Assembly (NCBI RefSeq): GCF_047730085.1
Contig: NZ_CP159830.1
Span: 372,001-436,000, forward strand
DNA length: 64,000 nt
Source of the DNA: Njordibacter sp937773555
Lineage (GTDB): Bacteria > Pseudomonadota > Gammaproteobacteria > Pseudomonadales > Balneatricaceae
Direction: 5' to 3'
Positions 52,242-59,926 of this stretch are shown piece after piece. The translations under genes were made by a program, and so were the position numbers. How positions within the stretch are numbered: the stretch's first letter is position 1; each line of letters opens with the position of its first letter. Below the pieces are notes generated by a model. It ran no database searches, was not told where the DNA came from, and saw only the letters and a program-made list of their open reading frames with translations.

Positions 52242-52865
52242 ATGGTTACGACAAACCAAAGCCCATACATAATTGGCTCAGACTCGTATGGCATCAATAC
52301 AGGCAATAATAAACATTCGTGTTTCACGGACATTCTGAACGCTATGCACGGTCAAATGCAGGCAATGCTCAGTCACCACAATAAAGTAATCGTGGTGCGG
52401 GTCGACTTACACTGTGACAAATACACACCTTGTAACAGTGAGCTATCTAGATTCATGTGTAAGATCAGAAAACGGCTCTACAGTTACTACAAATGCACGC
52501 GTTTTGGTTACCTATGGGTACGTGAGCAGGAGCGTTCAAAGAGCCAGCATTATCATGTAATGCTTATAATCGACGCTAACAAAATACAGCATCCTTCGGC
52601 ATTGCTAGGTTGGTTACAGGATCGATGGTCTGTTAGAGGGCATCCTAGACCATACGTGCCAAAGCACTGTTTTTATAAGGTACACCGTGGTGATGACAAA
52701 GCATTTGGTGAGGCGTTTTACAGATGCTCATACTTGGCTAAGGTGCGAGGTAAGGGCTATGGCAGCTTGAGTACTAATAACTATTCTGGCAGTCGAGTAA
52801 AGCCAAAACCCTTAACACTGCATTCCACAATAATAGTTAGGTTAACGAATACGACCATATTTTAA
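52242..52865 (+). CDS. Inovirus Gp2-like (YagK-type) protein, putative replication initiator
   Basis: 207 residues. The central part RFMCKIRKRLYSYYKCTRFGYLWVREQERSKSQHYHVMLIIDANKIQHPSALLGWLQDRW matches the inovirus Gp2 family found in small integrative elements and cryptic prophages. His103-Tyr-His105 resembles the HUH metal motif of rolling-circle replication initiators, though Gp2 function is not proven. The C-terminal FYRCSYLAKVRGKGYGSLSTNNYSGSRVKPKP is conserved too, and its coding sequence is duplicated at 54501-54592. The last 26 residues are unusual and the gene overlaps the convergent hydrolase by 24 bp. Confidence 0.78.
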   Translation: MVTTNQSPYIIGSDSYGINTGNNKHSCFTDILNAMHGQMQAMLSHHNKVIVVRVDLHCDKYTPCNSELSRFMCKIRKRLYSYYKCTRFGYLWVREQERSKSQHYHVMLIIDANKIQHPSALLGWLQDRWSVRGHPRPYVPKHCFYKVHRGDDKAFGEAFYRCSYLAKVRGKGYGSLSTNNYSGSRVKPKPLTLHSTIIVRLTNTTIF

Positions 52866-54272
52866 TGGTTCGTAGGCTAGTTTTTTGATGTTGACGTGAT
52901 GTTGTTTAATTGCGTTTATGACTACGATCCGAGAGTTATCCATATCCATAGCAACTGTACTTCCACCAAGTCCAAGCATCACCAAGACATGACGTCTATG
53001 AAGGCCCACAATATCGGTCCAAAACTGCCCCCCGTATCTTTTAGATAGTCTGTGAAAATCAGGCTCCCCCCATCTGCGATCCTTCTTGTTCCAAGTGTCA
53101 GTACGACGGTTAGTTGATACTCGGCGATCATAAATGCTTTTTAGGTACTTACCTTCACAAGTATCATTTTTCCAATCATCCACCATTGCCTTTGCTATAC
53201 GGAGATAGTCGTATCGTGTGGCACTTACCCCAAAACGACCGGCACCCTGCTCTATTCGGTCTTCAGTTGGTTGATAATATGGTCGCCCCTCTAGCGGATT
53301 CATGTCTAAATAAACTGGGTGTTTGATTCTAACTTTATTTTGATAAAAGTTATCCATGAAGTTGTCAAAGTCTGAACCTACACGATACATCATGTAGCTA
53401 AACAAAACGTCCGTTGTTAAGTCGCTGTATGAAAATCTAGGAGAACTAATCGGTTTTGTATTTGCCAGTTCAAGTGGGTTTTTCGCCGCCGTACTTAGAG
53501 GAGCATTTCCATGAGCGCTCCGTCCTGTTTTAATAAAATTTATTTCACCACTCTTTATGACGTTACCATCCCCAGCAGACATATTTAATAGTTGGATCAA
53601 AGGTTGGCCATAATAAAGTGTGTTTTCCATGAAAGGCCAATCTGTTATGGGGGCATCTATAGATTTAATGTAGCCTTCACAAATGGCATGGCCAATTATA
53701 TAGGACGTTATACTTTTACCGATTGAATGAGATTGGAAGTAAGAGCTGTTATCTAATGCCATTGTAAAGCGGCCTTCTGGAGGCATAGCATCATAAATCA
53801 CTACGCCATCTTCATAATACAGATAGCTAAACGCGGTTTTAGTCGCCATTTCACGGGCTATAACTTTATGTTGTTCAATTTTTTTAACAAATACGACAGG
53901 GTCGTCAGATGGCTCTACCGTGTAAGTACGCTCCCTATCAAACCGCAACCTATCGGTCATTTTGTAGTAATGAGAAAGTGTTACATCGTTTGGCTGCCAC
54001 TCAATATTGTTCGGCATATCAGTGTCTCCACGATTACCAAAATAGGTTATCACTTCGATTTTTGGTTTAGTCGGCTTGGCGTTAGCAGATTTAATGGGGG
54101 GATGACAGTCAAGGCCACGACTGGTTGCCTCCTCCACATATTCTGCGCCGCCATCACTTTCGACTAAGCGGCAAACTGTTCCATCACTCCACTCCGCCAT
54201 GTATTGAGGCAGCGCGTGTGTTGCCATTAATGATGCAGCGAGTACCAAGACTACCCGAATATTCAAATTCAT
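52842..54272 (-). CDS. Secreted serine hydrolase, beta-lactamase/NylB superfamily (paralogue 1)
   Basis: 476 residues from ATG 54272 (MNLNIRVVLVLAASLMATHA), the start equivalent to paralogue 2; an ATG at 54287 is possible. A signal peptide covers about 1-22. A short Cys motif follows: W-S-D-G-T-V-C-R-L, then YVEEATSRGLDC (about 28-56). The hydrolase domain has the S-x-x-K pair Ser183-Lys186 (SHSIGKSITSYIIGHA), the second-motif Tyr282 in YSD (usually YxN) and RYGGQFW (413-418) in the place of the KTG region. It resembles 6-aminohexanoate-dimer hydrolase and EstB-type esterases; substrate unknown. Convergent with the Gp2 gene. Confidence 0.82.
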   Translation of the reverse strand: MNLNIRVVLVLAASLMATHALPQYMAEWSDGTVCRLVESDGGAEYVEEATSRGLDCHPPIKSANAKPTKPKIEVITYFGNRGDTDMPNNIEWQPNDVTLSHYYKMTDRLRFDRERTYTVEPSDDPVVFVKKIEQHKVIAREMATKTAFSYLYYEDGVVIYDAMPPEGRFTMALDNSSYFQSHSIGKSITSYIIGHAICEGYIKSIDAPITDWPFMENTLYYGQPLIQLLNMSAGDGNVIKSGEINFIKTGRSAHGNAPLSTAAKNPLELANTKPISSPRFSYSDLTTDVLFSYMMYRVGSDFDNFMDNFYQNKVRIKHPVYLDMNPLEGRPYYQPTEDRIEQGAGRFGVSATRYDYLRIAKAMVDDWKNDTCEGKYLKSIYDRRVSTNRRTDTWNKKDRRWGEPDFHRLSKRYGGQFWTDIVGLHRRHVLVMLGLGGSTVAMDMDNSRIVVINAIKQHHVNIKKLAYEPLKYGRIR

Positions 54273-54460
54273 TATGATCCATCTCAAATCTGTAATTTAA
54301 TTCTAAGGCTACAGTACCATTTAATGTCTAGGAAATGTTCTGGTTTAAAGCCTTACAGCAATTTCTAAGCAGAGCTAATGGGCATTGGTAGCATTGTAGT
54401 GCTGGATGAGCGAACGTAGCTTACAGTATGACTGTAAGGTGCTTAATCGATGTTAGAGCG
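54241..54460 (-). repeat. Duplicated 5' region of hydrolase genes, copy 1
   Basis: About 220 bp covering the start of paralogue 1 and its upstream region. It is clearly similar by eye (roughly 85 percent) to 56669-56887 around the start of paralogue 2. Shared blocks include CCTTACAGCAATTTCTAAGCAG and GTAAGGTGCTTAATCGATG. It probably carries the promoter of both genes. Confidence 0.85.
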
Positions 54461-54500
54461 GGTGTGAAGTGGAGTAAGGGTAATAACTAAAGCAGAACCA

Positions 54501-54592
54501 TTTTACAGATACTCATATTTGGCTAAGTTGCTAGATAAGGGCTTTGACAGCTTGGGGCTAATAACTATTCAGGTAGTCGGGTGAGGCTAAAG
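54501..54592 (+). pseudogene. Degenerate copy of the Gp2 gene 3' end
   Basis: About 90 bp similar to 52716-52808 in the Gp2-like gene. Translated, it reads FYRYSYLAKLLDKGFDSL, then a shift, then NNYSGSRV, against FYRCSYLAKVRGKGYGSL and NNYSGSRV in the intact gene. A 1- to 3-base indel breaks the frame and there is no start. It marks the edge of a tandem duplication. Confidence 0.85.
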
Positions 54593-54677
54593 CTGGCTAA
54601 TAAAGTTAATGGTATCCATTAACTCACTGGTTTCAAAAGATGCAGCTGCTTAAGCCCAAATTTCCACCCAATCTTTT

Positions 54678-56699
54678 TTACATCTTATTGACAACAATAT
54701 CATCTATGCAAACTTCTGAATTAGCAGAGACTGCCAAGAATCCAGAGCCTTTTTTTGCTCTATCATCTATGGCGCTAGCAACAACTTCACCATCAACGAG
54801 ATACTTTATATTGTCACCTGATGCAGTTAACTGAATGTCCAGCCATTCACCTGTTTTAGTTGATACATAACCTGTAGCTATATTGTCAGGAAATATGTCA
54901 GCGTTCCCAGCAAACTGTATTTCGACACCTCCATACGAACCAATTCTTGCCCTGTAATCACTACCATGTGTCTTTCTGATGTGCGTTTCTGCCGTACCTC
55001 CTTTACCAGCAGAAAATTTCATTCTGTATGAAATGGAGTAGTCAGACCAATTAGCACTTCCAAAAATAAAATGAGTCCAGCCATTTGTTACATTGTTGCA
55101 ATAGACTGAGTTACCATCATTATCCTGTTTTATGTACCATTTATGATTTTCGTCACCTACTCGGATGTCACGCTGATCTAGATTCTCAAAGTCTTCACTA
55201 AACATCGTTGAGCTGTCATCTGAAGCTCCAAAGAAAATCCTGTCATAGTAATCATCCCAGTATGCTTTTGATTTTCTATCAGATTGTCGTCTGGCTTCAT
55301 TATGTAAAATTAGCTGCTGAGGATTGATGACAGCTTCTGTAGGCTTTTTTGCTTTTGCTTTTGAAGCTGGCTTGCCATATTTAATTGTTTCATAAGCTAT
55401 TTTTTCCCAATTATAACTGGCCTTATCAGGAAATCTCATATTATCAAAAACTGCTTGTGTTACAACAATTCTTCCTCTTTCAAAGTCAATTAATATAGTT
55501 TGACCTCCATTTCCATCCATGCCCATTACTGGTCTATTTTCCATTCCTTTGTAGCCAGTATGAAAAAAACCGCCATAACTCAGAGGTAAGCCAACTCTGC
55601 CTTTAGTGCCTTGAGTGCCATTTTTTGGTATTCTTCTTTCATGAATGGTTTTTAAATATTGTCCAACACAAGTATCATTTTGCCAATCATCGAGCATCGC
55701 TTTTGCTATCCTTAGATAGTCATATCGAGTTATAAAAAACTGATGTCCTAGAGAGTTTTCATGTTTAAATGCATTATTTGTTTTGTTCAAAAGCACTTCA
55801 TTTTTGATCCCCGCTTTTTTCTGAAAAATATCATCAAATAGTGCCTTAAAACCTTCATCGCCATATTTAAAGAGGAGGTAGGACAGTACTAGATTTGTAT
55901 TCATATTTGTATAATGGTATCGAGTGTTAGATTTTTTTGAGCCTTTAAACTCAGTTGCCATCCTGCTTTGAATAGATAAACCACTTTCATCATTTTGACT
56001 ATAAGCTTGGTCACCCGATGCCATATTGAGTAGATTAATTAATTTTTGATTATGATAAAGTGTATTTTGAAGTATCGGCCAATCTAATCTTGAATCGACA
56101 CTTTTGATTCTCCCCTCACATATAGCATGACCTGCTATGTATGAAGTCATACTTTTACCCATAGACATTGAGTGATATATAGTTTTTTCTGTGAACATAT
56201 CTCCAAATCTGTCTTTAGGAGTGATTTCATCTATTACAATTTTTCCATCTTCAAATAATAGATAACTCAACAATGGGGTTGTTTGCATTTGTTGTTTTAT
56301 GAATGTGTCCTCTCGAAGATCAAACTCAAAGTTGAAAGGATTTGACGCTTGAACCGAATAAAACCTTAGACCTTGCAGCGGTCTGTAATGTAATTTTCTA
56401 TAAAGAGACCACCTTAAGCTTTCAAAATTTGGACTCTCATTTTCTAATATATAGCCACTACCGCCATAAGTATCAATTCCACTAGAACTCTTAGACTTGG
56501 GTTTGGTAGGTTTGGCTTTAATTGGAGCTTTGCAAGCAAGGCCACGACTGCTAGCCTCTTCTACGTAAACTGCGACACCATTAGTTTCGACTAAGCGGCA
56601 TACAGTCTTATCAGACCAACCAGATAGGTCTTGAGCCAAAGCATTTGCTGCCATTACTAATGCAGTGAGTACCAAGACTACCCGAATATTCCAATTCAC
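54678..56699 (-). CDS. Secreted serine hydrolase with C-terminal lectin-like domain (paralogue 2)
   Basis: 673 residues, starting with GTG 56699 (MNWNIRVVLVLTALVMAANALAQ signal peptide). The short Cys motif WSDKTVCRLVETNGVAVYVEEASSRGLAC lies at about 28-56. The hydrolase domain has Ser179-Lys182 (SMGK), Tyr263 in YTN and LSYGGFFHTGYKG near 374-384. After about residue 445 comes a Lys/Pro linker and then, from about 497, a domain absent from the other two: MFSEDFENLD...WSDYSISYRMKFSAGKGGTAETHIR...GYGG-like strands...GEWLDIQLTASGDNIKYLVDGEVVA, typical of LamG/DUF1080 concanavalin-like folds that bind sugars. The gene is markedly A+T-rich. It probably arose by tandem duplication with paralogue 1. 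Confidence 0.82.
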   Translation of the reverse strand: MNWNIRVVLVLTALVMAANALAQDLSGWSDKTVCRLVETNGVAVYVEEASSRGLACKAPIKAKPTKPKSKSSSGIDTYGGSGYILENESPNFESLRWSLYRKLHYRPLQGLRFYSVQASNPFNFEFDLREDTFIKQQMQTTPLLSYLLFEDGKIVIDEITPKDRFGDMFTEKTIYHSMSMGKSMTSYIAGHAICEGRIKSVDSRLDWPILQNTLYHNQKLINLLNMASGDQAYSQNDESGLSIQSRMATEFKGSKKSNTRYHYTNMNTNLVLSYLLFKYGDEGFKALFDDIFQKKAGIKNEVLLNKTNNAFKHENSLGHQFFITRYDYLRIAKAMLDDWQNDTCVGQYLKTIHERRIPKNGTQGTKGRVGLPLSYGGFFHTGYKGMENRPVMGMDGNGGQTILIDFERGRIVVTQAVFDNMRFPDKASYNWEKIAYETIKYGKPASKAKAKKPTEAVINPQQLILHNEARRQSDRKSKAYWDDYYDRIFFGASDDSSTMFSEDFENLDQRDIRVGDENHKWYIKQDNDGNSVYCNNVTNGWTHFIFGSANWSDYSISYRMKFSAGKGGTAETHIRKTHGSDYRARIGSYGGVEIQFAGNADIFPDNIATGYVSTKTGEWLDIQLTASGDNIKYLVDGEVVASAIDDRAKKGSGFLAVSANSEVCIDDIVVNKM

Positions 56700-56887
56700 T
56701 ATAACCCATCCTAAATCTTCAATTTAATTCTAAGACTACAGTACCATTTAATTCCTCGGAAAGGTTTTGATTTAAGCCTTACAGCAATTTCTAAGCAGCG
56801 CTAGTGAGTATTGGTAGCAATGTAGTGCTGGAAGAGCGAACGCAGCTTAGAGTGTGGCTGTAAGGTGCTTAATCGATGTTAGAGCGG
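56669..56887 (-). repeat. Duplicated 5' region of hydrolase genes, copy 2
   Basis: Counterpart of 54241-54460. The match covers the signal-peptide codons (AGTACCAAGACTACCCGAAT identical) and about 190 bp of upstream DNA and ends near GATGTTAGAGCGG. To its right the sequence is unrelated. Confidence 0.85.
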
Positions 56888-56996
56888 AGGGTTAAGAGTG
56901 GTGCCTATAGCTCGAGGTAGATGCTAGGCTGGCCATGTATGCGAATAACCTAATGTGGTAAAATACACCTGATAGATTTACCAAAAGGAAATCAAC

Positions 56997-57287
56997 ATGG
57001 CATCACATGGCGGAATGAGAGAAGGTTCTGGTAGGCCAGCAGGGGCTGGTAATAAGGCAACCTCAGAGCTTAAGTTGAACCTGTCAGAGTTGGCTCGCGA
57101 GTACACCAATGACGCCTTGAGCGCGCTCGTGGGCGTTATGAATACAAGCCAGAGCGATTCAGCTCGAATTGCTGCTGCTACTGCGATACTCGATCGGGGG
57201 TATGGCAGGCCCACAAAAACGACATTGCTTGAAGTTAATGCACCCTTAATGCCTACGAAAATACAGTTGGTGGCATACACAGGCTAA
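56997..57287 (+). CDS. HGGxREGSGRP-motif protein, terminase-small-subunit-like N-terminus
   Basis: 96 residues, ATG 56997 preceded by AAAAGGAAATCAAC. It begins MASHGGMREGSGRPAGAGNK, the Gly/Arg-rich motif seen at the start of some phage terminase small subunits and DUF5681 proteins. A helical part follows (LNLSELAREYTNDALSALVGVMNTSQSDSARIAAATAILDRGYGRPTK), which looks like a small DNA-binding helical domain. It might be a packaging or DNA-binding protein of the satellite. It is transcribed away from paralogue 2. An inverted repeat GGTAAA...TTTACC lies just upstream. Confidence 0.65.
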   Translation: MASHGGMREGSGRPAGAGNKATSELKLNLSELAREYTNDALSALVGVMNTSQSDSARIAAATAILDRGYGRPTKTTLLEVNAPLMPTKIQLVAYTG

Positions 57288-57398
57288 GTTTAGGTAGATG
57301 TATGCCTGAAGCCGTTATAAGTCCTATGCGCACTAGCACAATTGTGAGGTATGCTAAGTTTTAGAACAGAGGCATCAAAGTAGGGACAAGGAAAGGCC

Positions 57399-58874
57399 AT
57401 GAATAAAACTATATATAGAATATACACCTTATTGTGTTTCATACTAGCAGGTGTAATGGCGGCAGAGGCTAGCGCCCAAGACATGAGTGGATGGAGTGAC
57501 AAGACAGTTTGTCGTTTGCTACTTAGTAAGCCAGATGAGCCGACGTATCTTGAAGAGGTTATTAGTAGAAGCCTTAGATGTGGTAGCGCCCAGAAAAACG
57601 TATCTAAATCAGTACTACCCTTCAAATATATCAATGCGAACGGGGACATTGATAAGTCTAATAAAATTCAAGAATTCAAAAATTCTCCATATGAACTACC
57701 CGATAATCTGAATTACCAACCAAACGATGCAACCATTGCCCATTATTATGTGAAAAATGACTCTCAACGAAGGTACGCTAACAAGTTTTATAAGATTCAA
57801 CCAGCTTCTACTTCTTATGCATTCAATAGGAATATTGAACGCAATAAAGACATTGAATTGGAGATGAATACCAAAACAATTTTGAGCTACTTATATTTTG
57901 AAAACGGAGAGATTGTTTACGATGAAGTGGCGCCGTCTGAACGGTTTAACATAGTTTTTGATGACAAATCATACTTTTCATCCCATTCAATGGGTAAAAG
58001 TATTACCTCATATTTAATTGGCCACGCCATATGTGAAGGGTACATTGAGTCAATTGATGCACCGATAAACGATTGGCCGCTAATGTCTAATACGCTGTAT
58101 TTTGGTCAGCCAATTATAAATCTTCTTAATATGAAAGCTGGTGATTCAAGTGTCCTTGATGATATGACTATTCGTTTTACCAAAACAGGGCGGCACATCC
58201 ATGACTCGGATCCGTTAAAACGCGCCACACAAGATATTAATGAACTAAAAAACTCCAAACCTATTAAAAACGCAAAATTTAAATACAGCAATTTGACTGC
58301 AGATATTTTATTTAATTACATAATGCATCGGGTCGGATCGGACTTTGAGCCTTTCATCCAAAATTTTTATCAGGCCAAAGTGAGAATTCAAAATCCAGTG
58401 TATCTAGCGACAAATAGAATAGGTAGAGAAAACTCCTATAACCCATCTATGCAAGAAAGGATTGATCAAGGAGCCGGTAGATATGGTATTTCAGCTACAC
58501 GGTATGATTACTTACGAATAGCAAAGCTTATGGTGGATGATTGGCAAGGCGATACTTGCGAGGGTCGTTATCTGAAAGAGATTTATAATCGTCGGGTACC
58601 TACTAATAGAAGGATTAGTAGTTGGGATTCGGCAGATCTAAAGTGGGGAAATCCGACTTTTGGTCATACAGCAAAGAGCTATGCTGGCCAGTTTTGGACA
58701 GATGTCTATGGCTTAAATGGTCAAAAAATAATGGTAATGCTTGGTTACAACGGGCAGGTGATAGCAATGGATATGGACAACTCACGAATCATAGTCATTA
58801 GCGCAGCGAAAGATAGACACTATAACTCAGCAAAATTAGGTTACATACCTCTAAAGTATGGTCGAATTAAGTAA
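57399..58874 (+). CDS. Secreted serine hydrolase, beta-lactamase/NylB superfamily (paralogue 3)
   Basis: 491 residues, plus strand. Signal peptide about 1-27 (MNKTIYRIYTLLCFILAGVMAAEASAQ). The Cys motif is GWSDKTVCRLLLSKPDEPTYLEEVISRSLRC (31-61). The hydrolase has Ser197-Lys200 (SHSMGKSITSYLIGHAICEGYI), Tyr296 in YSN, ATRYDYLRIAKLMVDDW and SYAGQFWTDV. It is much closer to paralogue 1 than to 2, with the same domain length and no lectin-like extension, but it lies in the opposite orientation and its upstream region lacks the shared 220-bp repeat. Substrate unknown. Confidence 0.82.
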   Translation: MNKTIYRIYTLLCFILAGVMAAEASAQDMSGWSDKTVCRLLLSKPDEPTYLEEVISRSLRCGSAQKNVSKSVLPFKYINANGDIDKSNKIQEFKNSPYELPDNLNYQPNDATIAHYYVKNDSQRRYANKFYKIQPASTSYAFNRNIERNKDIELEMNTKTILSYLYFENGEIVYDEVAPSERFNIVFDDKSYFSSHSMGKSITSYLIGHAICEGYIESIDAPINDWPLMSNTLYFGQPIINLLNMKAGDSSVLDDMTIRFTKTGRHIHDSDPLKRATQDINELKNSKPIKNAKFKYSNLTADILFNYIMHRVGSDFEPFIQNFYQAKVRIQNPVYLATNRIGRENSYNPSMQERIDQGAGRYGISATRYDYLRIAKLMVDDWQGDTCEGRYLKEIYNRRVPTNRRISSWDSADLKWGNPTFGHTAKSYAGQFWTDVYGLNGQKIMVMLGYNGQVIAMDMDNSRIIVISAAKDRHYNSAKLGYIPLKYGRIK

Positions 58875-58881
58875 TTAAAAT

Positions 58882-59223
58882 ATGGTTCAGCGTGATTATG
58901 GTAATCGTCATCGAAATAGTTATGATGGGCTGCTAACTCGCAATTTAGATGATTTAAAGCTCCTTAAGATGTCCTGTCAGCAGCATACGGGTGGCACTTA
59001 TGCTCCTAATCAAACGGTAGCTACTTGCTGGGGCGCAGATAGATTGGACTTGCCGCGAGTCTTTACTCAAGTCAAACCACAATTACTGTGTACCAAGTAT
59101 GCGAAAGACCCTGTCATGGTTGAGGCAGCAAATCAGTGGGTACAAAGGTGGCTTTCAAAGAGGGATAATCATCACTACAATAATGCTGATAATTGGTCAG
59201 TCAGCAAGCCTCGCAGGGTCTAA
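58882..59223 (+). CDS. Unknown protein in element cargo
   Basis: 113 residues, ATG 58882, 7 bp after paralogue 3. No signal peptide. The middle reads QQHTGGTYAPNQTVATCWGADRLDLPRVFTQVKPQLLCTKYAKDP, with three Cys and a Trp/Arg-rich tail (ANQWVQRWLSKRDN). I do not recognise it. The tight spacing to the genes on both sides suggests one transcript with paralogue 3 and the alpha/beta hydrolase. Confidence 0.5.
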   Translation: MVQRDYGNRHRNSYDGLLTRNLDDLKLLKMSCQQHTGGTYAPNQTVATCWGADRLDLPRVFTQVKPQLLCTKYAKDPVMVEAANQWVQRWLSKRDNHHYNNADNWSVSKPRRV

Positions 59224-59228
59224 ACGAT

Positions 59229-59822
59229 ATGAGTACAGATCAACTGGTCATTTATATTACAGGCCGTGGTGGCGATGCTAATGAAGGGTTGGGGGCATAC
59301 CTAAAAACCATCGAGCCTCATCGCATAGGCCTTTCAGTTAACAGCATCTTTTTATCGTTGCCGTTTGAGGAACAAATATCAACCATTCCTGATTTGTTAC
59401 ATAGGTTTGATGGCCCTAACACCAGCATTATTGCTAACTCCTATGGTGCGTATTTGCTAATGTCTGCATTCATCGATCGGTCATCAATAGCTAGCCAAGT
59501 GTTACTGTTGTCACCTGCGCTAGGCTTAACGTTAGTAGAAGAAGAAATGTTCTACTCAAGACCACCGAATCAAAGACTTTGGTCAGAGGCTCTAGAGCAG
59601 GGCAGGATTGCTAAACCTAGCTACTTGGCTGTATGTTCTGGAGAATTAGATGCTGGTTCCTGTAGCCCGATTATGGTGCGCAAGTTTAGTGAGTTAATAG
59701 ACGCTGACCAAGTGCAAATAATGCCAAATCAAGGGCATCAATTAGATCGTTCAATCGTTCAATTAGCTATTAGTGAGTTTCTATTAAATAGGGGTGAAAC
59801 AAATAATGATTCTGGCAATTGA
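59229..59822 (+). CDS. Small alpha/beta hydrolase in element cargo
   Basis: 197 residues from ATG 59229 (MSTDQLVIYITGRGGD), 5 bp after the preceding stop; an upstream start at 59193 overlaps that gene. The nucleophile elbow is IIANSYGAYLL with Ser71 (A-N-S-Y-G instead of G-x-S-x-G). The acid may be the Asp or Glu of SGELDAGS and the base the His of NQGHQLD. This matches small RBBP9-like or YqiA-like hydrolases. Substrate unknown. It is the last gene of the element before attR. Confidence 0.72.
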   Translation: MSTDQLVIYITGRGGDANEGLGAYLKTIEPHRIGLSVNSIFLSLPFEEQISTIPDLLHRFDGPNTSIIANSYGAYLLMSAFIDRSSIASQVLLLSPALGLTLVEEEMFYSRPPNQRLWSEALEQGRIAKPSYLAVCSGELDAGSCSPIMVRKFSELIDADQVQIMPNQGHQLDRSIVQLAISEFLLNRGETNNDSGN

Positions 59823-59823
59823 G

Positions 59824-59837
59824 ATGGGGGTATGGTT
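59824..59837. repeat. Third attachment-core-like copy
   Basis: ATGGGGGTATGGTT is identical over 14 bp to 59967-59980 in attR. It begins 2 bp after the stop of the last cargo gene. It may be the scar of a second, lost or nested insertion, leaving a 143-bp unit between two cores. Confidence 0.6.
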
Positions 59838-59884
59838 TAGCTCGTTGAGCTATTTACTGTCCAAGAAGTATTATGTATCGTCAG

Positions 59885-59896
59885 CTTTAGTGTAGG
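59885..59896 (+). repeat. CTTTAGTGTAGG, third candidate integrase arm site
   Basis: Identical 12-mer to 49609-49620 near the left end of the element, here 65 bp inside the right core. Confidence 0.5.
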
Positions 59897-59926
59897 GCAT
59901 GGTGTATATTATTTTTATGCATGTTT

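Noticed and set aside
56893..56996. A third copy of the 220-bp hydrolase upstream repeat
   Set aside because: Similarity stops near 56887; the sequence to the right and the region before 57399 do not align with it.
49609..59896. The 12-bp repeat CTTTAGTGTAGG as the crossover core of the element
   Set aside because: The 20-bp core at 49442/59961 explains the split mutS start exactly, whereas the 12-mer lies inside both ends and does not restore any host sequence. It is kept as a candidate arm site.
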